From Candidatus Roizmanbacteria bacterium RIFCSPHIGHO2_01_FULL_39_8 (GTDB lineage Bacteria > Patescibacteriota > Microgenomatia > UBA1406 > GWC2-37-13), in assembly GCA_001789355.1 (NCBI GenBank), contig MFZI01000008.1, forward strand, positions 1 to 12,220: a DNA stretch of 12,220 bases, read 5' to 3'. The notes beneath the pieces were generated by a model, which was given only the letters and a program-made list of their open reading frames with translations, ran no database searches and was not told the origin of the DNA. This document shows positions 1-7,247 of this stretch, piece after piece; within the stretch, counting starts at the first letter, position 1, and each line of letters starts with the position of its first letter. A program made the position numbers and the translations under genes.

Positions 1-351
1 GCAGGAAAATCCTCACCTTACATCGAGTTCAAAAAGGGCGAATATGATGAAGCTTTGAAGTCAGGAAAGATCATATTTTTGGACTTTTATGCAAATTGGT
101 GCCCCATCTGCAGAGGAGAAGCGCCGGAGATTCAGTCAGGATTTGATTCATTAACTTCAGATAAGGTCATCGGTTTTCGGGTAAATTACAACGACACGGA
201 GACCGATGATGATGAAAAAAAACTCGCCGAAGATTTCGGAGTCACATATCAGCATACTAAAGTGATCTTGAAGGACAAAAAAGAGGTGCTCAAGGACGGT
301 GAGGTTTGGGATAAGGAAAAATTTTTGGAAGAAATAAATAAATATCTATGA
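1..351 (+). CDS. Thioredoxin-fold protein, 5' end outside window
   Basis: The frame is open from base 1, so the true start lies to the left; a TTG at 55 is internal and not a credible start. The visible part (116 residues) has the thioredoxin pattern: a beta strand (IIFLDFYANW) followed by the redox motif WCPIC (CxxC, Cys codons about 100-111), then GEAPEI and a C-terminal beta-alpha unit ending in EEINKYL. The usual cis-Pro loop is not clear: the segment GVTYQHTKVIL has T/Q where family members have VxxxPT, which is atypical. The last codon overlaps the next gene's start (ATGA at 348-351), so the two are translationally coupled. Given its DipZ-like partner, it is probably an extracytoplasmic thiol-disulfide carrier reduced or oxidised by that protein. 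Its N terminus, and any signal peptide or lipobox, cannot be seen. Confidence 0.85.
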   Translation, partial: AGKSSPYIEFKKGEYDEALKSGKIIFLDFYANWCPICRGEAPEIQSGFDSLTSDKVIGFRVNYNDTETDDDEKKLAEDFGVTYQHTKVILKDKKEVLKDGEVWDKEKFLEEINKYL

Positions 352-2063
352 TTGTTCTACTATTATTCGCTTTTGTTTCTGGACTCATTACAATTTTAGC
401 CCCTTGTATCTGGCCTTTATTGCCAATCATTCTTTCTTCTACGACGACCGGAGGAAAAGCAAAACCTTTGGGAATTACTTTGGGAATCATCACAAGCTTC
501 GCGTTTTTTACCCTTACTATTTCTTACATCGTCAAGATAATCCCTTTTGACCCAAATATTCTACGTTTATTTGCAGTGGTGGTCATCGGATTCTTGGGAT
601 TTACTCTAGCGGTACCGCAACTTAGTGGGCTACTTGAGGGTTGGGTGAGTAGATTGAGCGGAAAGTTTGCCGGATTAACAACCCTCCGATTCGGAGGGCA
701 GGGTTTTAAGGGGGGACTAATAACGGGTTTAGCTTTAGGAATTGTATGGTCTCCGTGTGCAGGGCCAATATTAGCAACTATCGCAACTCTGGCTGCAACT
801 CAATCAGTGAACTTGGCCACGATACTCATCACGGTTGTCTATGTGATTGGAGTTGGTATACCTTTATTTGTTTTTGCAACGCTTGGGTCCCGATTTTTTA
901 CAAGGAGCAGATTGGTTTCCAAATATACGGGGTCAATCCAAAGGATCTTCGGAATTATCATGATTTTGACGGCTTTTGCGATTTTTACCAATTACGATAA
1001 AACCCTTCAGGTCAAACTTCTCGATCTTTTCCCTTCCTATTCTAATTTCATATACGAACTAGAAAATAATCAGGTCGTCAAAGAACAATTGGATCAACTA
1101 AGAGGAAAAAAAGACATGAAACAAGAATCCTCGAATAAGAACATTATTATGATTACACCATCATCAGGACTTTCTGATTATGGACGCGCTCCAGAATTTA
1201 CCGGAGTCTATAAGTGGTTGAACCTACCTGAAGGAAAAGAATCTTTAACGATGGAAGAATTGCGGGGAAAAGTCGTGTTGGTAGACTTTTGGACATATAC
1301 CTGTATCAACTGTATTCGTACGCTTCCCTTTGTCACCAGTTGGTATGAAAAATATAAAGACCAGGGGTTTGTGGTCGTCGGTGTACATACGCCAGAGTTT
1401 GAATTTGAGAAAAATACTGCTAACGTTGAAGGAGCTATCAAACAGTATAAAATCAACTATCCAGTCGCACAAGACAATGATTATAAAACGTGGGATGCTT
1501 TCAACAATCGCTTCTGGCCGGCGAAATATCTGATCGACGCGAAAGGGAATATTCGCTACACGCACTTTGGAGAAGGCGAGTATGATGTAACCGAGAAAAA
1601 CATCCAGACGCTTCTCAAAGAAGCGGGAGTAAAAGTAGCCGAAGATATGGTTGATATACCGGATCAAACACCGAAGACTCGTTTGACTCCAGAAACATAC
1701 CTTGGATCAAACAGAATGACCAACTCAAATTATTTGCGATTAGACGACTCGTGGGATATTCAAGGCGAATATTCGTCTTCACACAAAGGTTCTTCGCTCG
1801 AGCTCAATTTCTATGCAGAAAAAATATATCTTGTGATTACGCCTGAAACGATGAGAGACGGAATAAAAGTATTTTTGGATGGGAGACTGGTCGATAACAG
1901 TCAGGCAGGAAGCGATGTAAAGGATGGATATATACAACTTAAAACGGACAGTCTCGATGATATTTATAACTTAATTAACCTTAAGGGAAACCCGGGCGAG
2001 CATATTCTTCGTCTCGAGTTCGAATCCGACGGAACCAAAGTCTATGCGTTTACCTTCGGATAG
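348..2063 (+). CDS. dipZ: DipZ-like CcdA/thioredoxin fusion, membrane thiol-disulfide exchanger
   Basis: This is a 571-residue three-part protein. Residues 1-217 form a CcdA/DsbD-beta-like membrane domain with about six helices and the two hallmark cysteines, C20 in LAPCIWP and C137 in WSPCAGP. These normally pass electrons from cytoplasmic thioredoxin across the membrane. Residues ~280-430 are a TlpA/ResA-type thioredoxin domain with CxxC C319-I-N-C322 (FWTYTCINC) and the DQGFVVVGVHTPEF signature. Residues ~445-571 are a beta-rich domain like the carbohydrate-binding-module-like end of mycobacterial DipZ (conserved patch around YLGSNR and the WDIQGEY segment). The order and length match the DipZ family. 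The start ATG at 348 overlaps the upstream thioredoxin gene (ATGA); there is no good SD, so coupling is likely. The family is often annotated as cytochrome c biogenesis, but no cytochrome gene is visible; reduction or oxidation of envelope proteins is a safer reading. The gene ends 2 bp from a convergent gene. Confidence 0.92.
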   Translation: MIVLLLFAFVSGLITILAPCIWPLLPIILSSTTTGGKAKPLGITLGIITSFAFFTLTISYIVKIIPFDPNILRLFAVVVIGFLGFTLAVPQLSGLLEGWVSRLSGKFAGLTTLRFGGQGFKGGLITGLALGIVWSPCAGPILATIATLAATQSVNLATILITVVYVIGVGIPLFVFATLGSRFFTRSRLVSKYTGSIQRIFGIIMILTAFAIFTNYDKTLQVKLLDLFPSYSNFIYELENNQVVKEQLDQLRGKKDMKQESSNKNIIMITPSSGLSDYGRAPEFTGVYKWLNLPEGKESLTMEELRGKVVLVDFWTYTCINCIRTLPFVTSWYEKYKDQGFVVVGVHTPEFEFEKNTANVEGAIKQYKINYPVAQDNDYKTWDAFNNRFWPAKYLIDAKGNIRYTHFGEGEYDVTEKNIQTLLKEAGVKVAEDMVDIPDQTPKTRLTPETYLGSNRMTNSNYLRLDDSWDIQGEYSSSHKGSSLELNFYAEKIYLVITPETMRDGIKVFLDGRLVDNSQAGSDVKDGYIQLKTDSLDDIYNLINLKGNPGEHILRLEFESDGTKVYAFTFG

Positions 2064-2065
2064 TT

Positions 2066-2353
2066 TTATTTCCATCCGTACATTCGCTTGAACATCCTAG
2101 TCATCATCTTCTGTTCTTTTCCCAAATAAAGATAGTTTACTTTGAAAGTGCCTTCGACTTTACTGTCTTTTCGTTCTTGGCTTGTTATTTTGATTTCCGC
2201 CAAAGCAGTCCAGTCATTTTTAAGAAGCCAAATCGGGATATCGTCGAAATAGATTCGGCTTCCTTCTTTTTGAAAAGAATATTCTTTTCCGACCTCTATA
2301 CTTTGAAACTCATCTGTCCGCAGTATCGAATTGAATTCAACTTTAAATCCCAT
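2066..2353 (-). CDS. Small conserved-looking protein of unknown function (95 aa)
   Basis: I chose the ATG at 2353, giving MGFKVEFNS at the N terminus. The open frame extends six codons further to a TTG (2371), but that would overlap the upstream Nudix gene by 29 nt rather than 11 nt and use a rarer start. The 95-residue product is soluble and basic, with no membrane segment or signal peptide. It looks beta-rich, with a central segment KEGSRIYFDDIPIWLL and a basic aromatic tail (MFKRMYGWK). From memory the KEGxRxYxxDxPI pattern faintly recalls small Firmicute proteins of the DUF2584 kind; this is untested and should not be used as a name. It is co-oriented with and overlaps the Nudix gene, so the two are probably one transcript and translationally coupled. 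No function is assigned. Confidence 0.7.
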   Translation of the reverse strand: MGFKVEFNSILRTDEFQSIEVGKEYSFQKEGSRIYFDDIPIWLLKNDWTALAEIKITSQERKDSKVEGTFKVNYLYLGKEQKMMTRMFKRMYGWK

Positions 2354-2834
2354 ACGTATCAATTTTACCAATAATCGGTAATAAGAATGGTTTTTTTTGA
2401 TGTTGAAGATAGAGTCTTATATTATCCCTATGATCAAAGGCGAAGTCTTCCTCTTCGGGAAGTTTATCTAAATCGAACCAACGAATCTCCGTGGATTCTT
2501 TATCCATCGTGCCGACTTTTTTAACAAATTTGGCGAGATAGATAAACGATATATTTTGTCTGTCCTCGTTTCTTCGATTCGGGTTGTCATTGACTCTGAA
2601 TAAAGGTCCTAAGTCAATATCATATCCTGTCTCCTCTCTTGCTTCCCGTATTGCGGTGTCATTAATAAACTCGCCTCGGTCTACATATCCTCCGGGAAGT
2701 GCCCATTTATTTCCATTGGATATATGAGGGGCTCTTTTCACCAAAAGGATTCTATTTTGCTCGATGATCATAACGTCTATAACCGCATGTCGTAATGAAG
2801 TCTTCTTTCCATTCTCAAAATAGCAGGTAAGCAT
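2343..2834 (-). CDS. Nudix hydrolase (MutT/ADP-ribose pyrophosphatase type)
   Basis: A 163-residue single-domain Nudix protein. The complete Nudix box GX5EX7REUXEEXGU is present from G49 to Y71 (GGYVDRGE, then REAREETGY). It is preceded by the usual strand and loop IEQNRILLVKRAP...WALPGG and followed by NISFIYLAKFV and the EIRWFDLDKLP motif typical of the superfamily. It should hydrolyse a nucleoside diphosphate linked to another moiety in the cytoplasm, using Mg2+ held by the box glutamates; the substrate (NTP, ADP-ribose, sugar nucleotide) cannot be read from the sequence. The ATG at 2834 lies 5 nt after a perfect TATAAT on the minus strand, so the mRNA is probably leaderless. It is the first gene of a two-gene minus-strand unit, and its 3' end overlaps the 95-aa gene by 11 nt. 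Confidence 0.9.
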   Translation of the reverse strand: MLTCYFENGKKTSLRHAVIDVMIIEQNRILLVKRAPHISNGNKWALPGGYVDRGEFINDTAIREAREETGYDIDLGPLFRVNDNPNRRNEDRQNISFIYLAKFVKKVGTMDKESTEIRWFDLDKLPEEEDFAFDHRDNIRLYLQHQKKPFLLPIIGKIDTYGI

Positions 2835-2839
2835 AAGAT

Positions 2840-2866
2840 ATTATACAACATCGAGTCTTCTTACAA
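2840..2866 (-). promoter_or_regulatory. Predicted promoter of the Nudix/95-aa unit
   Basis: On the minus strand a perfect TATAAT (2845-2840) is followed by ATCTT and the ATG at 2834. A TTGTAA (2866-2861) upstream, spacer 15 nt, is a poor -35. The expected transcription start would fall on or beside the ATG, implying a leaderless message. It is back to back with the LapA-like gene's promoter in an 86-bp divergent gap. Confidence 0.5.
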
Positions 2867-2901
2867 ATTTACACAATTCATACGGAAAAGCCCTGCGAAC
2901 G

Positions 2902-2913
2902 TGATATCATAAT
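2902..2913 (+). promoter_or_regulatory. Predicted extended -10 promoter of the LapA-like gene
   Basis: TGATATCAT (2902-2910) fits an extended -10 (TGn plus five of six matches to TATAAT); an overlapping CATAAT (2908-2913) is an alternative. The ATG is at 2921, so the leader would be about 0-5 nt. No purine-rich ribosome binding site lies between. No clear -35 hexamer was found. Confidence 0.45.
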
Positions 2914-2920
2914 AGTATCT

Positions 2921-3274
2921 ATGTTGACACTCATAGTCGTAGTGATCATGAGTCTGATATTCGCCTATTTCTCTACTCAAAATACAGCAGGCGTAGTCTT
3001 GCATGTGGGAACTATAACGTGGAGGAATATTCCCCTATATCTCGTGATTTTGGGATCGTTGCTCATTGGAATAGTCATTTCGTGGCTTATCAGTTTGGTT
3101 GATGTCTTGTCTTCCAAGCTTACGCTTTTAGGCAAAGATTCGACGATAAAGCAGACGAAGCAGACCATAGCAGACCTGACTAAAGAGGTTCACCAGCTCG
3201 AATTGGAGAATACCAAGCTTGAAAGCGAAAAAACAGCTCGATCCGAGCAAAAAATGAAAGACAAATCATTATGA
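2921..3274 (+). CDS. LapA-domain (DUF1049-like) membrane protein with coiled-coil tail
   Basis: A 117-residue protein with the LapA/DUF1049 layout. A first membrane helix spans residues ~2-18, followed by the characteristic FSTQNTAGVVLHVGTITWRN-type loop (FxxQNxxxVxL, residues 17-36). A second helix spans ~37-60, and a charged cytoplasmic coiled coil runs over residues ~75-112 (TIADLTKEVHQLELENTKLE). In Gammaproteobacteria LapA takes part in lipopolysaccharide assembly, but in organisms without LPS the role of this fold is unknown; only an inner-membrane scaffold role can be suggested. The start at 2921 is fixed by the short distance to the predicted -10 element and by the hydrophobic N terminus. 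Its stop overlaps the next gene's start (ATGA, 3271-3274), so it is coupled to the second Nudix gene. Confidence 0.8.
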   Translation: MLTLIVVVIMSLIFAYFSTQNTAGVVLHVGTITWRNIPLYLVILGSLLIGIVISWLISLVDVLSSKLTLLGKDSTIKQTKQTIADLTKEVHQLELENTKLESEKTARSEQKMKDKSL

Positions 3275-3747
3275 AATCTGTATTTGCTTCAATCTGGAAA
3301 GCACTTCATCTTCCTACTAATATGCAGCTTCTTATGATGCGTTTGTTTCAGGACCAGTTCCTGATCGGTGTTACCGGTGTCATTTTCAATAATAAAAACG
3401 AGATTCTTTTGTTTAAACATACCTACCGGCAAGATGCCTGGAGCTTGCCGGGAGGATATATTAAGGCAAAAGAACAGCCCAAAGAAGCTCTCGAGCGTGA
3501 GATTCAGGAGGAATCAAGCTTGATTGTGAGTGCAGATGAACGACTGAAAATCCGGACTGACCGGGAAACCGCTCGACTCGATATTTGCTACATCGGTGAA
3601 TTCATGGGAGGAGAGTTTGTAAAAAGTTCAGAAGTATCAGAGATCGGATTTTTTGCTTTTGAGAATCTTCCCCTTCTTCATAATGATCAAATCCTTCTGG
3701 TCGAAGAAGCGATGAACCAGAGAAAAAGACTTGGATTGTATAATTAA
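3271..3747 (+). CDS. Nudix hydrolase with imperfect Nudix box
   Basis: A 158-residue Nudix protein. N-terminal residues 1-28 form a short basic/hydrophobic helical extension (SIWKALHLP...MMRLFQDQF). The fold begins with FLIGVTGVIFNNKNEILLFKHTYR and WSLPGGYIKAKE. The box runs from G62 to L84: G62, E68, R76, E77, E80 and E81 are all present, but the near-invariant glycine is serine at residue 83 (REIQEESSL). The metal-binding glutamates are intact, so the enzyme is probably active, with a substrate that cannot be read. The C-terminal part (EIGFFAFENLP) is the usual superfamily ending. It starts inside the LapA-like gene's stop (ATGA) and is probably made by coupled translation. It is unrelated in detail to the Nudix protein at 2343-2834, so not a simple local duplication. 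Confidence 0.86.
   Translation: MKSVFASIWKALHLPTNMQLLMMRLFQDQFLIGVTGVIFNNKNEILLFKHTYRQDAWSLPGGYIKAKEQPKEALEREIQEESSLIVSADERLKIRTDRETARLDICYIGEFMGGEFVKSSEVSEIGFFAFENLPLLHNDQILLVEEAMNQRKRLGLYN
3739..3744 (+). promoter_or_regulatory. -10-like element for the HAD gene
   Basis: A perfect TATAAT lies over the last codons of the preceding Nudix gene, 10 nt before the ATG at 3755. The expected start site would give a leader of only about 3-4 nt. There is no recognisable -35 or Shine-Dalgarno sequence. Readthrough from the upstream gene is equally possible. Confidence 0.35.
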
Positions 3748-3754
3748 TGCAATC

Positions 3755-4393
3755 ATGAAAGCCAGGATCGTATTTTTTGATTGCGATGGAGTTCTTACCC
3801 TGGATCCTTTGTGGCAGAAATTACATACCGCAGTTGGATTGCCAAAAAATCTGGATACAAAATGGTTCAACGAGTATTATTCGGGAAAGATTGATTTCAT
3901 AACCTGGGTCAAAAATATTGAAGATTATTACCGAAAGAAAAAACTGAATAAGGAACTCTTCGAAAAAACACTTAACCAGATTACGATAAATGAAGAAGCG
4001 TTCCAAATCACAAAATATCTAAAAAAAAGAAAAATAAAGACTGCAATTATTTCGAGCGGAATAGATTATTATATTGAAAAAGTGGCGAAGATACTTGGCG
4101 TTGACTATTGGAGATCAAATGCGTCGTTTCACTTTGATAAAGAAGGTATTTTTACTCACATGGATTGTTATACAGATGATCCATCGGCAAAAGTAATACA
4201 GATAAAAGAAATTTGTTCTCTTCTGAAAGTAAGACCAACCGAAACAATTTTCGTCGGCGATTCAGTCAACGACCTTGCAGCCTTCGAACTCACGAAACAC
4301 GGAGTGCTTTATAGGAGTAAAAAAAGGGAGTACAAGAAAAAAGCTTGGAGAAGAATTACTTCATTATTAACACTGAAAGGAATGATAAAATAA
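3755..4393 (+). CDS. HAD-superfamily phosphatase, SerB-like
   Basis: The chosen start is the ATG at 3755 (MKARIVFFDCDGVLT), because the first HAD motif normally lies within the first 10-15 residues; an upstream TTG at 3731 would overlap the Nudix gene. The protein is 212 residues. Motif I is D9-C-D11-G-V-L-T (nucleophile D9, acid/base D11), motif II is the ISSG around S100-S101, motif III is probably K146 (DDPSAK), and motif IV is G168-D-S-V-N-D173. The small helical cap between residues ~17 and 85 and the GDSVND ending resemble phosphoserine-phosphatase-like (type I cap) enzymes. It should remove phosphate from a small cytoplasmic metabolite using Mg2+; the substrate is unknown. The C terminus is strongly basic (KKREYKKKAWRR). 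A 4-nt gap follows before the reductase gene. Confidence 0.85.
   Translation: MKARIVFFDCDGVLTLDPLWQKLHTAVGLPKNLDTKWFNEYYSGKIDFITWVKNIEDYYRKKKLNKELFEKTLNQITINEEAFQITKYLKKRKIKTAIISSGIDYYIEKVAKILGVDYWRSNASFHFDKEGIFTHMDCYTDDPSAKVIQIKEICSLLKVRPTETIFVGDSVNDLAAFELTKHGVLYRSKKREYKKKAWRRITSLLTLKGMIK
4383..4391 (+). promoter_or_regulatory. Predicted extended -10 upstream of the reductase gene
   Basis: TGATAAAAT (TGn plus TAAAAT, five of six matches to TATAAT) lies over the stop region of the HAD gene and ends 6 nt before the ATG at 4398. The spacing equals that of the other predicted leaderless starts in the window. No -35 or Shine-Dalgarno sequence is apparent. Confidence 0.35.
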
Positions 4394-4397
4394 TTCA

Positions 4398-5309
4398 ATG
4401 AAAATTTATATCGTAGGGTCTGGTGGAGTAGGTGGATATTTCGGAGGAATGCTTGCAAAGGATAAAAATGATGTTACTTTCGTTGCTCGTGGGGATAACT
4501 ATGAAGCAATTAAAAAAAATGGGTTAATTCTCAAAAGTAAAAATGGAAATTTTACAATTAAACCGGCAAAAATTATAAAAGAAATATCTGAAATAAAGGA
4601 TCCAGGACTTATATTATTTACCGTCAAAACATACGATACTGCAGCAGTTTCCAAGGAGTTAAGCACGGTAGTAAATCAAAATACGATTATTATCACTGTC
4701 CAGAACGGGGTCAATAACGATAGCGAAATTAAAAAATATATCAATAAAGGCAATGTATATCCGGGATTAGCCTACATTATTTCTACAAAAATTGCTCCAG
4801 GAATTATTAAGCAGTCAAGCGGATCCTGCTCTCTGATTTTTGGAGAACGAAAAAAATTCACTAACGAAAAACTAATAAAAATACAAACGATGATGAAAAA
4901 AGCAGCTATTAATGCTACCTATTCCGATGATATTGAAAGGGACATCTGGAAGAAATATATGTTTATAGTAGCCTATTCCGGCATGACTGTAATTTGTAGA
5001 AGTACTATAGGGAGGATAATTAAAAATCAGACAACGAAAACATTATATGAAAGATGTGCTAGGGAGGCAATCCAGGTAGCTAAGGCTATAGGAGTGAATG
5101 TAGCAGAAGATGCATTTGATACCATAATGAAAGTAACTTTTAATACAAGTCCTGAATCAAAGTCGTCTCTTCTCGTCGACATCGAAAACAATAGGAAAAA
5201 TGAAATAGAAACTCTAAACGGAACGCTAGTAAAATTTGGTAAAGAAAAGAATATTGATGTTCCGATAAATGAGATGATTTATGGAGTGATAAAGTTATTG
5301 AATTATTGA
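4398..5309 (+). CDS. Ketopantoate reductase family (PanE/ApbA) NAD(P)H-dependent 2-oxoacid reductase
   Basis: A 303-residue protein of normal PanE length. The N-terminal Rossmann fold starts with GSGGVGGYFGG (residues 7-17). The family's conserved residues follow: K77 in FTVKTYD and N103 in VQNGV. The helical C-terminal domain carries K185/K186 in IWKKYMF (catalytic Lys position) and the pair D261-I-E and N268-E-I-E-T-L-N-G, which bind substrate in ketopantoate reductase. The reaction would be NAD(P)H-dependent reduction of a 2-oxo acid such as ketopantoate. No other pantothenate gene is nearby, so I do not use the symbol panE. Codon choice is AT-richer than in the DipZ-like gene. It ends convergently with the aminotransferase gene, with a 7-nt overlap of the two coding ends. 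Confidence 0.88.
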   Translation: MKIYIVGSGGVGGYFGGMLAKDKNDVTFVARGDNYEAIKKNGLILKSKNGNFTIKPAKIIKEISEIKDPGLILFTVKTYDTAAVSKELSTVVNQNTIIITVQNGVNNDSEIKKYINKGNVYPGLAYIISTKIAPGIIKQSSGSCSLIFGERKKFTNEKLIKIQTMMKKAAINATYSDDIERDIWKKYMFIVAYSGMTVICRSTIGRIIKNQTTKTLYERCAREAIQVAKAIGVNVAEDAFDTIMKVTFNTSPESKSSLLVDIENNRKNEIETLNGTLVKFGKEKNIDVPINEMIYGVIKLLNY

Positions 5310-6328
5310 TTCAAAGCTTCCTTAAGAATTTTTGCAAAATCTTTCCAATGTTCTTTAGGTGGAGCTGGAAATTTAATGAGTTCTGGAAATGGCAAAGATG
5401 AGTCGTTGGTGAAGTTAGAATCAGAAAGAAGATAGCCATTCTTATTCATATAATTGATTATCTTATAGGCAGGAGTGTCATATTTTTTAATGTTCATAAA
5501 CTGATAGGTAACCAAAGAATCGAGAAAAGCAGCCTGCGGAAAGAGAGGTTGTAAAAAATTCAAAAACTCACTTATAAATTTTTTTGTATTCAGTGCTAAT
5601 TCTTGAAAATAAGGTAAGGTTTCCAAAACAACATGCAAAGAAAAAGTATTAATGGTGTCTGCTTCAAGATCCGTTTGATTAAATCTCAATTTCTCTATCA
5701 ATGACTTATTACCACATGCAATTCCCAGGCGTAAGCTTGCCATACCCGTGACTTTTGAAAAACCCCTGTAGATCAGTAAGTTATCGTATTTATTGATCCA
5801 AGGCAAGATTGTTTGATTTCCCATTCCATAGTAACACTCGTCAACAACAAAAACTCCTTTGTATTGACGTAAAATATATTCAATTTCTTCTTTATTCAAT
5901 AGATAGTTTCCTGTTGCAGTGTTTGGACTCGCAAGATAAAAGAGCTGAGTTTCTTCTATATACTTAAGGAAGTGATTGATGTTAATTTTTTTCGCATAAT
6001 GAACGGGATAAGAAATTCTAGTAAATTGATCTAGGTTGTCTGCATAGACATAAAATGAAGGCTGAAACATACCACCCGATTTTCCTTTATCTAAAAAAGT
6101 AAGCGATGTAAGATGAACAAGCCCTTCTATGCCATGGCCCAAAATAATTTGGTCTGGTTTTATTTGAAATGATTTACTAAGAATCCCTAGTGCTTTCTGG
6201 TAAAGTGAACCAGGATACAAATGTATACTTACAAATGTTTTTCCAAAAGCTTTTTCAATCGATTTGATAACCTTAGGTGATTTAGGTGAGTAATTTTCAC
6301 CCCAATATAAACGAATGGGTTTTTTCAT
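5303..6328 (-). CDS. PLP-dependent aminotransferase, class I/II (HisC-like)
   Basis: A 341-residue fold-type I aminotransferase resembling histidinol-phosphate aminotransferases. N-terminal ENYSP and Y38-P-G are followed by the PLP phosphate loop GHGIEGLV (64-71). N136 in ASPNTATGN, D163 and Y166/Y167 in VVDECYYG, the Schiff-base lysine K192 in GFSKVTGMASLRLG, and R200 are all present. The conserved C-terminal substrate-carboxylate Arg (usually an IRI/VRI strand) appears to be replaced: the strand reads LIKFPAPPKEHW (residues 317-328), so substrate choice may differ. No other histidine-synthesis gene is here, and a hisC label would be over-precise. The gene is the last of the minus-strand unit, 7 nt after the permease gene, with its own extended -10. 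It overlaps the reductase gene's 3' end by 7 nt. Confidence 0.85.
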   Translation of the reverse strand: MKKPIRLYWGENYSPKSPKVIKSIEKAFGKTFVSIHLYPGSLYQKALGILSKSFQIKPDQIILGHGIEGLVHLTSLTFLDKGKSGGMFQPSFYVYADNLDQFTRISYPVHYAKKININHFLKYIEETQLFYLASPNTATGNYLLNKEEIEYILRQYKGVFVVDECYYGMGNQTILPWINKYDNLLIYRGFSKVTGMASLRLGIACGNKSLIEKLRFNQTDLEADTINTFSLHVVLETLPYFQELALNTKKFISEFLNFLQPLFPQAAFLDSLVTYQFMNIKKYDTPAYKIINYMNKNGYLLSDSNFTNDSSLPFPELIKFPAPPKEHWKDFAKILKEALNQ

Positions 6329-6334
6329 AGGAAA

Positions 6335-6343
6335 ATTATATCA
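6335..6343 (-). promoter_or_regulatory. Predicted extended -10 promoter of the aminotransferase gene
   Basis: On the minus strand, TGATATAAT (6343-6335) is a perfect extended -10. It overlaps the last codons and stop of the permease gene and is followed by six bases and the ATG at 6328. The expected start site is at the ATG, so an internal leaderless transcript is predicted in addition to readthrough. No Shine-Dalgarno sequence is present. Confidence 0.5.
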
Positions 6344-7247
6344 TCTCTCTTTTTTCCTCTAATTTATTCATCTGGATAACACTCCCAATAATAAGAATTC
6401 CGCCGATGCACTCTTTCACAAGTGGAATCTCCCTATAGAAGATGAAAGCTAATCCGAGAGCAAATACCGATTCGAGAGTGAGAATATTGCTCGCCAAAAC
6501 AGGGGGAACATGTTTAAATCCAAAATTGATCAGCAAGCCGTCGATCGTATTTATAAAACTTAATAAAAATAAAGCGACTATAAATAATAAGCCGCCATTT
6601 ATGGGAAAAACAGGTATGAGCTCTGCATTTATTAAGGATAGACCAAATAGGATAACGAATCCGATAAAAAGGGCGATTTGGCTCATTTCTTGATTATTCA
6701 AAAAATTAGATAACCACCTTCTTGCTAAAAATGCAAAGGAGAAGAGAAATGTTGAGATGAGGGAGAATATTTCGCCTTTTCCCCAAATAAAGAGCGAAGA
6801 AAAATCCTTTACTGCGATGAGCATTACTCCGGCAAAAGCCAATATGACATATAGCACCTTTTTTACGGTAAGTTTTTCCCCGAATAAAATAAAACCAAGA
6901 ATGGCGGCGAATGGGATAGACTGAATGAAGGTGACATTACTTATTTTTGTCAGGGTCAATGCTTCTCTATACAGTAGTCCCCCTAAAACATAGCCGAAGA
7001 TTGCTCTTACGGCCAAGATAAACCAATCTCTAAAAGGAATTTTTTTTAATTTTTCGTAATGCAGGTCTTTTTTGAATATTACTAACCCAAATAAAAAAGC
7101 TATTCCAACAGTCAGGTAAAGTTGTTGGCAAAGAGTGAGGTAAAAACTCAAGAACCTAGCTAATATGGCGATAAGACCGAAGTTAAAGGTGAGAAGAACC
7201 AAATAAATTACTCCCTTTCTTTCATATTGTTTTTCAGTTTTATTCAT
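6336..7247 (-). CDS. EamA/DMT-superfamily permease
   Basis: A 303-residue, highly hydrophobic protein with about ten predicted membrane helices in two five-helix halves, as in EamA (drug/metabolite transporter) proteins. The first half starts with VIYLVLLTFNFGLIAILAR and ends around GVMLIAV. Each half has the typical paired features: a glycine-rich helix with GGLLYREALTLTKISNVTFIQSIPF in the first, and HVPPVLASNILTLESVFALGLAFIFYREIP in the second. The latter two are the EamA signature (small molecule/E-x-x-F helices followed by GEKL or YREIP). The substrate is unknown; amino acids or other small metabolites are typical of the family. Its ATG overlaps the stop of the isomerase-like gene (ATGA, 7247-7244), so it is coupled to it. 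A basic cytoplasmic N terminus (MNKTEKQYERKG) precedes the first helix. Confidence 0.88.
   Translation of the reverse strand: MNKTEKQYERKGVIYLVLLTFNFGLIAILARFLSFYLTLCQQLYLTVGIAFLFGLVIFKKDLHYEKLKKIPFRDWFILAVRAIFGYVLGGLLYREALTLTKISNVTFIQSIPFAAILGFILFGEKLTVKKVLYVILAFAGVMLIAVKDFSSLFIWGKGEIFSLISTFLFSFAFLARRWLSNFLNNQEMSQIALFIGFVILFGLSLINAELIPVFPINGGLLFIVALFLLSFINTIDGLLINFGFKHVPPVLASNILTLESVFALGLAFIFYREIPLVKECIGGILIIGSVIQMNKLEEKREMI

Noticed and set aside
486..530. TGA recoding as in Gracilibacteria
   Set aside because: Several genes across the window end naturally at TGA with overlapping ATGA starts, and none needs TGA readthrough.
1208..1667. Two open frames on the minus strand opposite the DipZ-like gene (82 and 140 codons)
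   Set aside because: They lie wholly inside a gene with strong family motifs on the plus strand, and their translations show no recognisable domain and odd composition.
2354..2371. TTG start at 2371 for the 95-aa gene
   Set aside because: It gives a longer overlap with the Nudix gene and a weaker start codon than the ATG at 2353.
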